From: Zygaena filipendulae
Lineage: Eukaryota > Arthropoda > Insecta > Lepidoptera > Zygaenidae
Assembly: GCA_907165275.2 (NCBI GenBank)
Contig: OU015669.1
Span: 704,501 to 768,500 of the forward strand
Direction: 5' to 3'
Length of the DNA stretch: 64,000 nucleotides
Both the position numbers and the translations under genes were made by a program. The notes beneath the pieces are model-generated. The model worked only from the letters and a program-made list of their open reading frames with translations, did not search any database and was not told the DNA's origin. Shown in pieces: positions 57,401-63,690 of the stretch. Position 1 is the stretch's first letter. Every line of letters starts with the position of its first letter.

Positions 57401-60400
57401 GTCGTGGGATGTGTGATGGACGTAGTAAATGTGGGGGGAGGGGGATTCACTTGGTTCGCTGCGTTCCGTGGATTTGGGCGCAGTTGTTCGGTTAATTAAA
57501 GTAAATTTCACTCTTTTGAGTTGCAACCAAGCCACAAAACGATCGAGTTGTTTTTATAACCTCAAATATTTGAAATTACAGGCGCCATTTGTTTTCTCTC
57601 AGCTCACATTGCGAATAAGACTGTTATACATCCAATTATAAACTTTTTGTGACTACGACACCTCCCCTTTGTTTATTTATTTATTTATTTATTTATTCAA
57701 TTTGGTAAAATATAATACTTTTTACACGTCAACTTTTCTTAGGTTACATTACGATAAGTAGGTACACTATCATAATTGGCTACTTGACAAAAAAAATTTT
57801 TTTAGTCCGTCGTGTAGATTAGTAAAAAATATTGGACACGTATTTTTTTCTTTTTTTACGTACTTAAAAAATAACAGAGATACATTGAGTTGAAATTTCG
57901 CGTGACGTCACAATTCGGTGCGGTTTGTATGGCGCTTATAATGAATATTGACGTCACGAGCCCCCCACCCTAAACTTTAATGCGCTTTATCTATGTTCAT
58001 TTTCATTAAATTGAAAAAGCAAAAAATACGTGTCTATTATTTTTTGTTTTCTAACTGACGGACTAATTAGAATTTTGATATTCATACCTTGGAGAATACC
58101 CAATTATAGTTATTTATAAAATATGTGTGTACTTGCTTATTAATTAAGCAGTTGCAATCATAATTTTGATATAAATACATTTGATAGTATCATTATTCAT
58201 TATACACAATATAAGTATTCAATATACACTCGGCGTCACAAAAATCGCACTTCTTTAAGAATTCCTTTCAGAGTCATTTTAACCCTATTAATCAATGGTA
58301 GACATATGACTATAGGGTATCATTGGAAAGGCAATTTATTTAAATTTCTGAATAAATCAACAGATTTGGTTTTTCGTTTACCAGAGAATAAAAAAAGCAA
58401 GCTAATGCAAATGATTAAAAAATTAAATTTTATTTTATCAGCAAAAATTACATCAAAGTCCTTAAAAGCAACTTAAAACCTAGTGTTACCCCCCCTAGCC
58501 CTGATGACTGCTTCCATGCGTTCACTCATGAACCTAATTAATGTGACAACAGTCTCTTGAGGAATGCTGTCCCATTCTGCAACGACGGCATCTTGGAGGT
58601 CTTGGAGAGTGTAGGGGCAGGATCACGTGCCCGTATTCGCCGTTTCAGGTCATCCCAAAGGTGCTCAATAGGGTTCAGGTCTGGACTTCGCGCCGGCCAG
58701 AGCATAACAGGGATCCCAACTTCTTGCAGGTAGTCTATTACAGTTAAAGTGGTGTGACAGCGGGCGTTATCCTGCATTAACGTGAACCCACTACCAACAA
58801 AACCCGCGTAAGGGACAACCTGCTCCTCTATGATCTCCGTTATGTACCGATGAGCAGTCAGCGACCCTTGCCCGCGAGCACTTCCGGTCCGAGAAACACA
58901 CACAAGGTTCGTTTTGCCGTCGATTGACATGCCGCCCCAGAACATGCACGAGCCACCCCCGTATTCCACTGTCTCTTGAATACAGCCTTGTGCGAATCGT
59001 TCCCCTTGTCTCCTGTACACTCTGCGGCGCCTGTCGTTGCAGAAAAGACACACCCTTGTCTCATCCGAGAAGAGCACAGCCCTCAATTGGTCAATTGTCC
59101 AATCCACATGGTCACGGGCAAATTGTAACCGGTCTCTCCTAAGCTGTGCAGTCAATTTTGGCCCCGTAGCAGCCCTGTGAGCTGCAACTTTCTTCTCCCG
59201 CATTCTTCTTCTTATCGTGGAGACGGTTACAGAAATTCTGCGAGCTGATTGCAGTTGTTTTTGCAGCTCAACAGCATTGGAGAACCGATTACGTAAAGAC
59301 TTCGAAACAATGAAGCGATCGTCTCTTTTGGATGTGCACTGTTGTCTTCCAGATCCACGTCTTCGGATATAGCCACCATTCTCTTGGAAGCGTTGGAACA
59401 CTCGTCGAATGGAAAAACGACTCAAGTTCAGTTGACGAGCAACATCACATTGCCGCATCCCTGATTGCAGTAGTGCAATGACTTGAGCGGCTTCATCTAC
59501 AGTGGTATCCATCTTCTGGGGTATTTTTCTTGCTGTAGCTGTTAACGTTTGTTCACTACAAAGGTTGAATAGCGAATGACCCACATTTAACCCAGGTCGC
59601 CCGTTTTATAACCTTGTAGGGAGGTGCAATTAGTGGCCGTTGTATTGCGTATTTTGACAACTTTCTTTTAAATGTTACGTGCTAATGAGATCTGTTGTGT
59701 TTAGGAATTCTAACTGTTGTTAATTTAAAGGTCGTTAAATGTACTTTTAATTAATACCAATATTGATTGGGTTTAATGTATTCGTTGCTGGCGGGACATG
59801 CTTGAAACTTATTTTTGAAGAGGTGCGATTTTTGTGACGCTGAGTGTATATTATTATTCATTATATAAATTATTCATTATATATAAATTAATTATTATAC
59901 ATTACAATAAATTACTACGTAAGAACTCCGATTGATTTCTTTTCCGACGAATCCGGTTTTTGGCGCAAACTTTGACACTTCTTAAACAATACATAGCTCT
60001 CAGAGTGAAAATTAACCTGCTTCGGAGATGGTTGTTTGGTTGCTGCACTCTGAGCCACGGAAGGGGTGAAACTACGCTCTGACAGCTGTCAGAGTAAAAT
60101 TTCACCAAGCCACAGATCGGGTACAGAGCGCGCTCGAGCGCGTTCAAGTGCACTCGTGCGAATCCACGGAACGCGCCTCTGGTATTGAGTGTCGTGGGAT
60201 GTGTGATGGACGTAGTAAATGTGTTATGTGGGGAGGGGAATTCACTCGGTTCGCTGCTATTGAGTGCTGTGGAATGTGTGATGGACGTAGTAAATGTGGT
60301 TGCCAGGTCTCACGGCACCCGCGGCGCGATCGCCGAGGAGATGGCGGCGGCGGTGCGCGCGCTGTGGTCCGGCCAGTACCGTTTCATCGCCATCAAGGAC

Positions 60401-63336
60401 CTGCGGGTGAGCGCCCCACAGCCTACACTCTACACTCTACATAGGACACAGTACACAGTACACCTGTCCCCCTCGCTCGCACTCATTTTGCGATTTGCGC
60501 AGTACGTCACCATGCCAGCCCACTAATCAAGAGGTTCCGGGTTCGATCCCGAACACAGGCTTCTACTTTCCACTCTGGGTGTGTTTATATATATCTATAG
60601 TATAGTATATATGTAATAATATGTAGTATATACCACGTGTTGCTTGGTTTCCACGACACAAGCTAATAATAGCTTACTGTGGGTTCAACTAGATCTGTGT
60701 GTTGTGATGTGGATGATTATTCCTATTATCATCATAGATAGATAGATAGATACATAGATAACACTTTATTTTACACCGAACAAAATAAAGGTTTTTACCA
60801 ATTTTCTTGAATTTAACTTAATATGTATACAAAAGGCGGCCTAATCGCTTAAAGCGATCTCTCCCAGGCAACCTTTGAGTGTGTCATATCGGACATCCTC
60901 TACAAAACTCGTCGCGGGTGGTCCCCTGCGACCATAAGCCTCGGTTCGTTGGACCACAACGGCCGTCAGATCCACGGACGATGTGCCAATTTTAGTTCCC
61001 ATTTCAATCCCATTGAATAGTAACATCTAGCTTTCTGGTCCCGTGATAGGACTTGTGTCAATATTGTCGATTTGCTGAAAACAAGGTTTGACGATTTGCC
61101 AGAAACATTGCTTTGTCAATTTGTCAGAAACATTGTTTTGACGATTTGCCAGAAACATTGCTTTGTCAATTTGTCAGAAACATTGTTTTGACGATTTGCC
61201 AGAAACATTGCTTTGTCAATTTGTCAGAAACATTGTTTTGACGATTTGCCAGAAACATTGCTTTGTCAATTTGTCAGAAACATTGTTTTGACGATTTGCC
61301 AGAAACATTGCTTTGTCAATTTGCCAGAAACATTGTTTTGACGATTTGCCAGAAACATTGCTTTGTCAATTTGCCAGAAACATTGTTTTGACGATTTGCC
61401 AGAAACATTGTTTTGTCGATTTGCAAAAAATAATTTTTGTGAAAAAAAAAATTTAGATCATGTACCTAATATGTAATAACATTTTAAATCTAATACCAAC
61501 AAGACGCAGTTTCACCCAAGATACAGTCCTGGTAAAAGACCAAACAAGCCACATAAAATGAAGAACACACAAATTTGATCTTTACTACACACGAATTAAC
61601 ATGATATATAGAGTTTTTTTTTTTAAACGGAACCCAAATTTAAAACTCAACATGCTCTCAATTAGTTTATTTTTTCCGAGGACATTTTTGCATCGCCGAT
61701 TGTGTATCTTGGGTTTTTTATCATATCGATGGTTGCGCTGTACTCTCGAGTGACGTATGTGTGTGTGTCTGTTTGTCTGTCTGCCTGCGCGCGCGCACCA
61801 GAACGAGGTGGGCAAGCAGCAGCGCGCGTTCCGCGGCTGCGAGCAGCAGGACTCGCACGAGTTCCTCACCATCCTGATGGACTGGCTGCACGACGACCTG
61901 CAGTTCGCCATCAAGCCGCCCAGCAAGGTACCGCTGTCGACATTTTTGTGATTTTCACTTTTTTTTTGCAAAAACAACTTTCCAAAGAGATGATCTATAC
62001 GTACAAGTATATTAACCAGTTTTTTCTTATTACACTTCAAAGTTAATATCTCGGCGACCGAGCTTCGCTCATTGTGTATAGCGCCATCTGTTGTTAATTA
62101 GAAAAGCAGTACCAAACACAAATTTTTCATTGCCTGAATACACGATTAAAATTACGTTTTCTAAAAATGAAACCCATGCATACTAAATACGTATAGGTTT
62201 AAAGATAGTAGATTTCTCGATTAGACTCCTATCAATAGATATGTTTAAATGGCATTAATCTCCAAACCGCCATTCGGCAAGTACTGCGTTTGCAATAAGA
62301 AGGGCAGTACCACCATCAAAAAATAGAGATTATATTATAAAGAAGCGACACTCTCCGCGACCTATTTCATGCCTCCTCATACCCGAAAATACCACGCGAA
62401 AGTTCCTTGGTGGATTCCGAGGAAAGTTTGTCACGTGCATAATCTACACGTGACAATTATGCATTGACAGCTGACGACAGTTACTGTCAGCCCGCTGTCA
62501 ACATTATGACACGCACACGCGCACAACCCGTGTACAAGCCGGCCGTCTTTACTTGTGGGAAATTATTGAATCAGTTCATTTGTATGGAGTGTCAACTGGC
62601 TGGGTTACATTATGTTTTGTGCCTTATTATAAACTAGCTGACCCCCACGGTTTCACCCGCGGTTGTTTCGGAGTTCCCTCGGGAAAACTTTTGCTTCCTA
62701 TCTATAAGTGAAAGAATTTTCGAAATCGGTTCAGTAGATCCATAGATTACAACCTCACAAACTCCAGAGTTCCCGCGGGAATTCCGGGCCAAAAAGTACC
62801 CTATATAATTAAGGATTATTGTAGCTTCTTATAAGTGAAAGAATTTTTGAAATCGGTTCAGTAGATCCAGACACGCGAACTCACCAACTCCGGAACTCCC
62901 GCGGGAATTCCGTGTTAAAAGTACCCTATGACACTCAGGATCACTGTGGCTTTCTATAAGTGAAAGAATTTTCAAAATCGGTTCAGTAGATCCAGAGATC
63001 ACCCCTTAAAACGTCACGAACTCACAAACTTTTGCTCTTTATAATATCAGTATAGACAAACCGTAGGGGAGTGCCGGGTAACGGTCGGCCTGTACGTAAC
63101 GTCTGTATGTCTGTATGTCGGCGTGACGGTGTGTCGCGCAGGAGAGCCTGCCGGCGTCGGAGCGCGCGTGGCACGAGTACACGAAGGCGCGCGAGAGCCT
63201 CGTGCTGCGGCTGTTCTACGGCCAGATCCGCTCCACCGTGCGCTGCACCGTGTGCGCCAGCACCAGCGTCACGCACGAGTCCTTCAGCACGCTCTCGCTC
63301 GAGCTGCCCGCCCACGCGAGCAGGTGCTCGCTCGCC
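40257..63336 (+). CDS. USP8: USP8/UBPY ubiquitin hydrolase, 17 exons, 3'-truncated by window
   Basis: Cysteine deubiquitinase (C19 family) that removes ubiquitin from receptors and ESCRT-0 at endosomes. Exons: 40257-40375, 40444-40674, 41531-41640, 42213-42375, 43177-43333, 43864-44005, 44737-44870, 45486-45605, 46505-46630, 47649-47769, 48379-48554, 49206-49298, 49770-49889, 56503-56633, 60307-60406, 61802-61927, 63142-63336. Together they give 2364 nt, 788 codons, with every phase consistent. Domain order: dimerisation helices (1-120), rhodanese-like (about 155-305), coiled coil (353-533), 14-3-3 motif RSQSSP (555-560), SH3-binding PTVDRTTKP (575-583), catalytic Cys box [10 protein letters not shown] with Cys618, QQDSHEF, and CxxC at 758/761. 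The His/Asp box lies past the right edge. Gene identity is firm; single splice sites are by eye. The first ATG is chosen; Met7 is an alternative. Confidence 0.93.
40757..40970 (-). mobile_element. Diverged Helitron in USP8 intron 2
   Basis: CCCCTGCGGTTTCACC, ATTTCGGAGTTCCCGTGG and GAATCACTCTATCTATTGG match the sub-family at 52661-52865. The CTAG end reads CTAG within ACACTAGGATC. Confidence 0.6.
40991..41386. mobile_element. Mariner-type MITE in USP8 intron 2
   Basis: The ends TAGGGTGTCCCGTAAATCGA and (inverted) CAGGTTGTCCCGTAAATCGA are flanked by TA (40989-40990, 41387-41388). The inverted repeats run about 45 bp, through AACCAGGTGATAGG and its partner. The interior is AT-rich and non-coding. 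Its ends are typical of insect mariner relatives. Confidence 0.8.
41401..41507. mobile_element. Short hairpin MITE in USP8 intron 2
   Basis: GGGTCTGTTTCTCAATCACC faces GTGATTGGGAAACAGACC. It is about 107 bp, bordered by TAA and TTA, and ends only 23 bp before exon 3, close to the branch-point region. Confidence 0.75.
42055..42142 (+). mobile_element. tRNA-SINE 3' fragment in intron 3
   Basis: TGCTTGGTTTCCACAACACA and GTGGGATCAAGTAGATCTG match the 3' bodies of the SINEs at 45952 and 60486. Confidence 0.65.
42213..44005 (+). CDS. USP8: USP8 exons 4-6: rhodanese-like domain
   Basis: Exon 4 gives [19 protein letters not shown], the rhodanese core strand and DxR loop. Exon 5 gives [18 protein letters not shown]. 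Exon 6 gives [19 protein letters not shown], the conserved end of the USP8 rhodanese domain, which in mammals is catalytically dead and binds the E3 ligase NRDP1. Exon 5's acceptor (TTCATCAG) has a poor pyrimidine tract, and a CRE-core MITE starts 40 bp after its donor. Confidence 0.88.
42699..42898 (+). mobile_element. Helitron in USP8 intron 4
   Basis: It starts A|TCTGTACTAATATTATAAAG and ends CCGAAACCGCGGGGGTCAGC then TAG|T. Sub-family of 1501-1709. Confidence 0.8.
43374..43605. mobile_element. CRE-core MITE, copy 7, in USP8 intron 5
   Basis: TTTTTAGTCTGTCTATTGTA, CGCGTGACGTCACGC, TATGACGTCAAG and TTTTAATGCGTTTTATC are present. The right end is degraded. Confidence 0.7.
44006..44420. repeat. 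Minisatellite of about 55 bp in USP8 intron 6
   Basis: Units contain GATCCTCAAACCTGATTGAG and CGGGGCCCCGTCGTG. At least six imperfect units are present, interrupted by a retroposon end at 44107-44150. Several units contain CAGCTCCTC and GGGTGAGT, which resemble splice sites. Confidence 0.7.
44605..44705. repeat. About 22-bp tandem repeat upstream of exon 7
   Basis: GTCATTTTAGGAAAGTG-like units occur about five times, each with TTTTAG or TTTCAG, just before the exon 7 acceptor at 44736. Confidence 0.7.
44737..49889 (+). CDS. USP8: USP8 exons 7-13: linker, coiled coil and docking motifs
   Basis: Exon 7 is a Pro/Ala-rich linker ending PPVDRSSK, a near-match to the STAM SH3-binding consensus PX(V/I)(D/N)RXXKP. 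Exon 8 supplies Ala where Pro is expected. Exons 8-11 are Glu/Arg/Lys-rich helix (for example [20 protein letters not shown] and [15 protein letters not shown]). Exon 12 carries RSQSSP, a mode-1 14-3-3 site with Ser558 as likely phosphosite. Exon 13 carries PTVDRTTKP, a full SH3-binding match. Exons 7 and 11 are very GC-rich. Confidence 0.85.
44911..45046. mobile_element. Foldback MITE in USP8 intron 7
   Basis: TACTATGAGCTCTTAAAGCA at 44911 pairs with its inverse complement ending at 45046; arms are about 38 bp with few mismatches. The centre contains TTAAAGCAGGCCCGC. It lies 40 bp after the exon 7 donor. Confidence 0.8.
45330..45408 (+). pseudogene. RTE-type LINE 3' end relic
   Basis: GGGGGAGGTGTATGTCCAGC then AGTGGACGTG encodes the typical [12 protein letters not shown] ORF2 end of insect RTE elements, followed by a TGATGATGATG tail. 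Confidence 0.6.
45442..45483 (+). repeat. (GTGC)n microsatellite at exon 8 acceptor
   Basis: GTGTGTGTG followed by about eight GTGC units ends directly in TGCAG|GCG, the exon 8 acceptor. There is no pyrimidine tract in the 40 bp before the AG. Confidence 0.9.
45735..45930. repeat. Minisatellite in USP8 intron 8
   Basis: Imperfect units of about 15-30 bp built on AAATATCCACTTCCTTGAAC, ATCCAGTCCCCGAATGTCC and similar. About nine imperfect repeats are visible. Confidence 0.65.
45952..46435 (+). mobile_element. tRNA-derived SINE split by a foldback MITE
   Basis: The head has a Pol III A-box-like TGGCGCAGTAGG (45962-45973) and a B box GGTTCGATTCC (46007-46017). The 3' body (GCTTGGTTTCCACGACACAA, TGTAGGATCAAGT) resumes at about 46345. 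An insertion with inverted arms (GAGATTAAAACCGATAAAAG vs CTTTTATCGGATTTTAAC) at 46090-46240 and a retroposon end at 46285-46345 lie between. It is not a functional tRNA gene, because no cloverleaf 3' half follows. Confidence 0.7.
46762..46941 (-). mobile_element. Helitron without 3' terminus in USP8 intron 9
   Basis: TCACCCGCGGTGATTTCGG, ACCTATGTCCTTCTCTG and AACAAACAAACTCACTTTCG match other copies. The CTAG end is missing. Confidence 0.65.
46960..47115 (-). mobile_element. Helitron 5' fragment in USP8 intron 9
   Basis: GAATCACTCTATCCTATTGG, AAATCCGTTCAGTAG and ACAGACAGACGTAG then TATATAATATGT match 52661-52865. Just downstream (47231-47288) a 29-bp sequence with GGAACGAAGTTCCTCACGCC is present twice. 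Confidence 0.6.
47803..47900. mobile_element. Single arm of the 9057-9295 foldback family
   Basis: TTAAATGCCAATTAACATTA, ATTGCGGCGGTTT and AAAAATCTATACTTTGTTAA match one arm with several changes. The second arm is absent. Confidence 0.65.
47973..48275 (-). mobile_element. Helitron interrupted by a retroposon (intron 10)
   Basis: CTAG end at 47973. It is split by a retroposon at 48102-48225 and resumes at AAATCCGTTTAGTCG, then GCGTGATCGAG. The far end after ACATCCACACTT is lost. Confidence 0.75.
48102..48225 (-). mobile_element. Retroposon 3' end with 10-bp target duplication
   Basis: It is flanked by AAATCCGTTT at 48092-48101 and 48226-48235. On the minus strand it ends GTGCATAAAGTTTAAATAAA, an (AAAT)n tail. 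A related segment is near 60765-60900. Confidence 0.75.
48597..48892 (+). repeat. 51-bp minisatellite in USP8 intron 11
   Basis: Six units start GGTCCGATCAATATGACA. Units 1-4 and 6 are 51 bp; unit 5 is 41 bp. The frame of exon 11 continues through the donor and units 1-5 without a stop to 48857, giving HGPINMT-type repeats. A hairpin follows, where ACAAATGTGTTCATGGTC faces its inverse across ATCG. Confidence 0.85.
49604..49660. repeat. Hairpin in USP8 intron 12
   Basis: TCTATAGAAAACTAAG (about 49604) pairs with CTTAGTTTTCTATAGA (to 49660) across about 25 bases. Confidence 0.7.
50525..50790. mobile_element. CRE-core MITE, copy 8
   Basis: TGCGCATTAAAGTTTGAG, TTGTGACGTCACGCGAC, GTATCTCCGTTATTTTTTAG and GGCGGACTAAAAAC are present. 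The left end is unclear, with CAGGGTGTC-like sequence next to it. Confidence 0.65.
50980..51150 (-). mobile_element. Helitron, far end truncated
   Basis: CTAGCTGTACCCCCGCGG at 50980, then the stem-loop and GTCACTCAGGACTACCGCAG. The sub-family match stops after ACTCACAATTCAAAG. Confidence 0.7.
51925..52240. mobile_element. CRE-core MITE, copy 9
   Basis: AAAATTCTAATTAGTCCG at the left and AGACGGACTAAAAAC at the right flank GGTGACGTCATT and TTGTGACGTCACGCG. Confidence 0.75.
52661..52865 (-). mobile_element. Helitron (fourth sub-family)
   Basis: CTAG at 52661, CGCCCGCGG stem, GAATCACTCTATCTATTGG, ACAGATAGACAGACAG, and the far end TAATATGTAAGGA|T at 52865. Confidence 0.75.
54832..55034 (-). mobile_element. 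Helitron (second sub-family)
   Basis: CTAGCTGTCCCCCACGG at 54832, GTCACTCAGGGACTACCG, GGTTCAGTAGATCCAGAG, and TTATAATATTAATATAGA at 55034. Confidence 0.8.
55333..55480 (-). mobile_element. Degraded Helitron 3' part
   Basis: CTAGCTGTACCACGCCGG and GTTTCGGAGTTTCCTCAGG are recognisable. Beyond this the match is lost. Confidence 0.5.
55869..56294 (+). mobile_element. Helitron, long variant, with foldback inside
   Basis: It starts TCTATACTATAATAAAAGAG (after G) and ends GTGAAACCGCGGGGCACAG then CTAG|T. The variant matches 8143-8410. A 133-bp palindromic element interrupts it at 56060-56192. Confidence 0.8.
56060..56192. mobile_element. Perfect foldback element, 60-bp arms
   Basis: Arms 56060-56119 and 56133-56192 are exact inverse complements (starting GGGCTAAGATGCGCAAGACG) around a 13-base loop. 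Absence of any mismatch argues for a recent origin or ongoing arm correction. Confidence 0.92.
56503..63336 (+). CDS. USP8: USP8 exons 14-17: first half of the C19 catalytic domain
   Basis: Exon 14 contains [17 protein letters not shown] with nucleophile Cys618 (56542-56544). Exon 15 has [19 protein letters not shown]. Exon 16 has [20 protein letters not shown], the conserved QQD box. Exon 17 has [11 protein letters not shown] and [11 protein letters not shown] with a Zn-ribbon CxxC pair (758/761). The second CxxC pair, His and Asp/Asn boxes are beyond the window. Confidence 0.92.
56707..56905 (+). mobile_element. Helitron, reference complete copy (intron 14)
   Basis: A|TCCTACTAATATTATAAATG, two GGATGTTT units, ACTCAATCACGCAAAAACGG, ACTTTTTATCCCGG, the CCGCGGGTGAAACCGCGG stem-loop, GCACAGCTAG|T. 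It is the best-preserved copy and the unexpanded counterpart of the array-bearing one. Confidence 0.9.
57055..57239 (-). mobile_element. Helitron (intron 14)
   Basis: Opposite orientation to 56707-56905, 150 bp apart. CTAG at 57055, far end TAATATTAGTAGGA|T at 57239. One stem base is changed (CACCAGCGG). Confidence 0.85.
57386..57435 (+). repeat. Repeat shared with the exon 15 acceptor region
   Basis: TTCGCTGCTATTGAGTGTCG, then TGTGATGGACGTAGTAAATG. Two more copies lie at 60182-60222 and 60255-60300, the last ending in the exon 15 acceptor. Confidence 0.8.
57775..58105. mobile_element. CRE-core MITE, copy 10 (intron 14)
   Basis: Nearly identical to 13880-14208, including TTGGCTACTTGAC, CGCGTGACGTCAC, TTGACGTCACGAG and TACCTTGGAGAATACCCAA. 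Confidence 0.8.
58227..59846 (-). mobile_element. Tc1-like transposon, nearly intact
   Basis: A 1620-bp element with about 29-bp TIRs (CACTCGGCGTCACAAAAATC; the other end has A for the first G) flanked by TA at 58225-58226 and 59847-59848. It carries one transposase ORF on the minus strand and sits in USP8 intron 14. Confidence 0.9.
58538..59584 (-). pseudogene. Tc1-family DD34E transposase, C-terminal frameshift
   Basis: Cut-and-paste transposase acting in the nucleus on the element's own TIRs. An N-terminal paired-type helix-turn-helix DNA-binding region ([20 protein letters not shown]) is followed by the catalytic triad Asp174 (LFSDETRV), Asp272 (MQDNARCH) and Glu307 ([10 protein letters not shown]), with 34 residues between the last two. 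Met25 ([10 protein letters not shown]) is the likelier start; the annotated frame opens 24 codons earlier. After about residue 327 (DPAPTLS) the frame runs to an early stop. The next frame continues with [14 protein letters not shown] and [15 protein letters not shown] to a stop at 58473, which looks like the normal end. So one base is probably lost near 58606. The catalytic core is complete. Confidence 0.88.
60182..60300 (+). repeat. Tandem copies of the exon 15 acceptor region
   Basis: TATTGAGTGTCGTGGGATGT and TATTGAGTGCTGTGGAATGT start two copies 73 bp apart. The second runs into GTGGTTGCCAG|G, the acceptor of exon 15. The first lacks the AG. Confidence 0.75.
60486..60720 (+). mobile_element. 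tRNA-derived SINE (intron 15)
   Basis: A-box-like TTGCGCAGTACG, B box GGTTCGATCCC (60540-60550), then GTTGCTTGGTTTCCACGACA and GTGGGTTCAACTAGATCTG. It is the uninterrupted relative of the split copy at 45952. A (GATA)n tract follows at 60735-60760. Confidence 0.75.
60765..61025 (-). mobile_element. Retroposon 3' end
   Basis: On the minus strand CGCTTTAAGCGATTAGGCCG, then CCTTTTGTATAC and an AT-rich tail resemble the 48102-48225 insertion (GTCCGCCTTTTGTACC). The 5' border is not defined. Confidence 0.45.
61086..61435. repeat. 25/50-bp higher-order tandem repeat (intron 15)
   Basis: Fourteen 25-bp monomers alternate between two types: TTTTGACGATTTGCCAGAAA and CTTTGTCAATTTGTCAGAAA, each ending CATTG. 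They form about seven 50-bp dimers. Dimers 5 and 6 share a T to C change in the second monomer, showing local homogenisation. Confidence 0.93.
61436..61801 (+). other. End of USP8 intron 15
   Basis: AT-rich with an A run at 61443-61451. A (GT)n/(CTGT)n/(GC)n stretch at 61757-61798 leads directly into the exon 16 acceptor ACCAG. Confidence 0.5.
61928..62633 (+). other. USP8 intron 16, left part
   Basis: No element recognised. CACGTG occurs twice (62432, 62449), the second within CTACACGTGACAA. Confidence 0.4.
62634..63056 (-). mobile_element. Helitron with triplicated body (intron 16)
   Basis: CTAG at 62634, the far end CAGTATAGA at 63056. A roughly 115-bp body (TCCCGCGGGAATTCCGGG ... AAGTGAAAGAATTTT ... 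GGTTCAGTAGATCCAG) occurs three times in a row, where sister copies have one. Confidence 0.85.
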
Positions 63337-63384
63337 GTGAGTCCACACGCGTCACGCGTCACGCGTCCACCTGCCTGCCGCACG

Positions 63385-63690
63385 CGGGCACATCGCACAT
63401 ACACACATATGCACACACACACACACACATAGCGCACATGCATGCATACACACACAAATACACAGCGCACGCACCCACGCAGGCATACATATTAAATGCA
63501 CGCAATCACATACATACATGCATTCAATGCACGCAGAGACTCACACGCACTCGTACATACGCAGAGACGCACGCACTCGTACATACGCGGAAACACGCAC
63601 GCACACATACATATGTGTACACACATATACAGTATACGCCCATACACAGTTCACGCAAACACACATGTTATACTCCGACGCGCACACATA
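63385..63690. repeat. CA-rich microsatellite region after exon 17
   Basis: (CA)n and (CGCACGCA)n-like tracts with CATACATACATG and ACACACATAT pieces. The many stop-free frames over it are repeat artefacts. The window's end (63940-64000) shows (TAGAA)n and another (CA)n. Confidence 0.85.

Noticed and set aside
61086..61435. CRISPR-like regular repeat
   Set aside because: The units are adjacent with no unique spacers, and the genome is eukaryotic. It is a dimeric tandem repeat.
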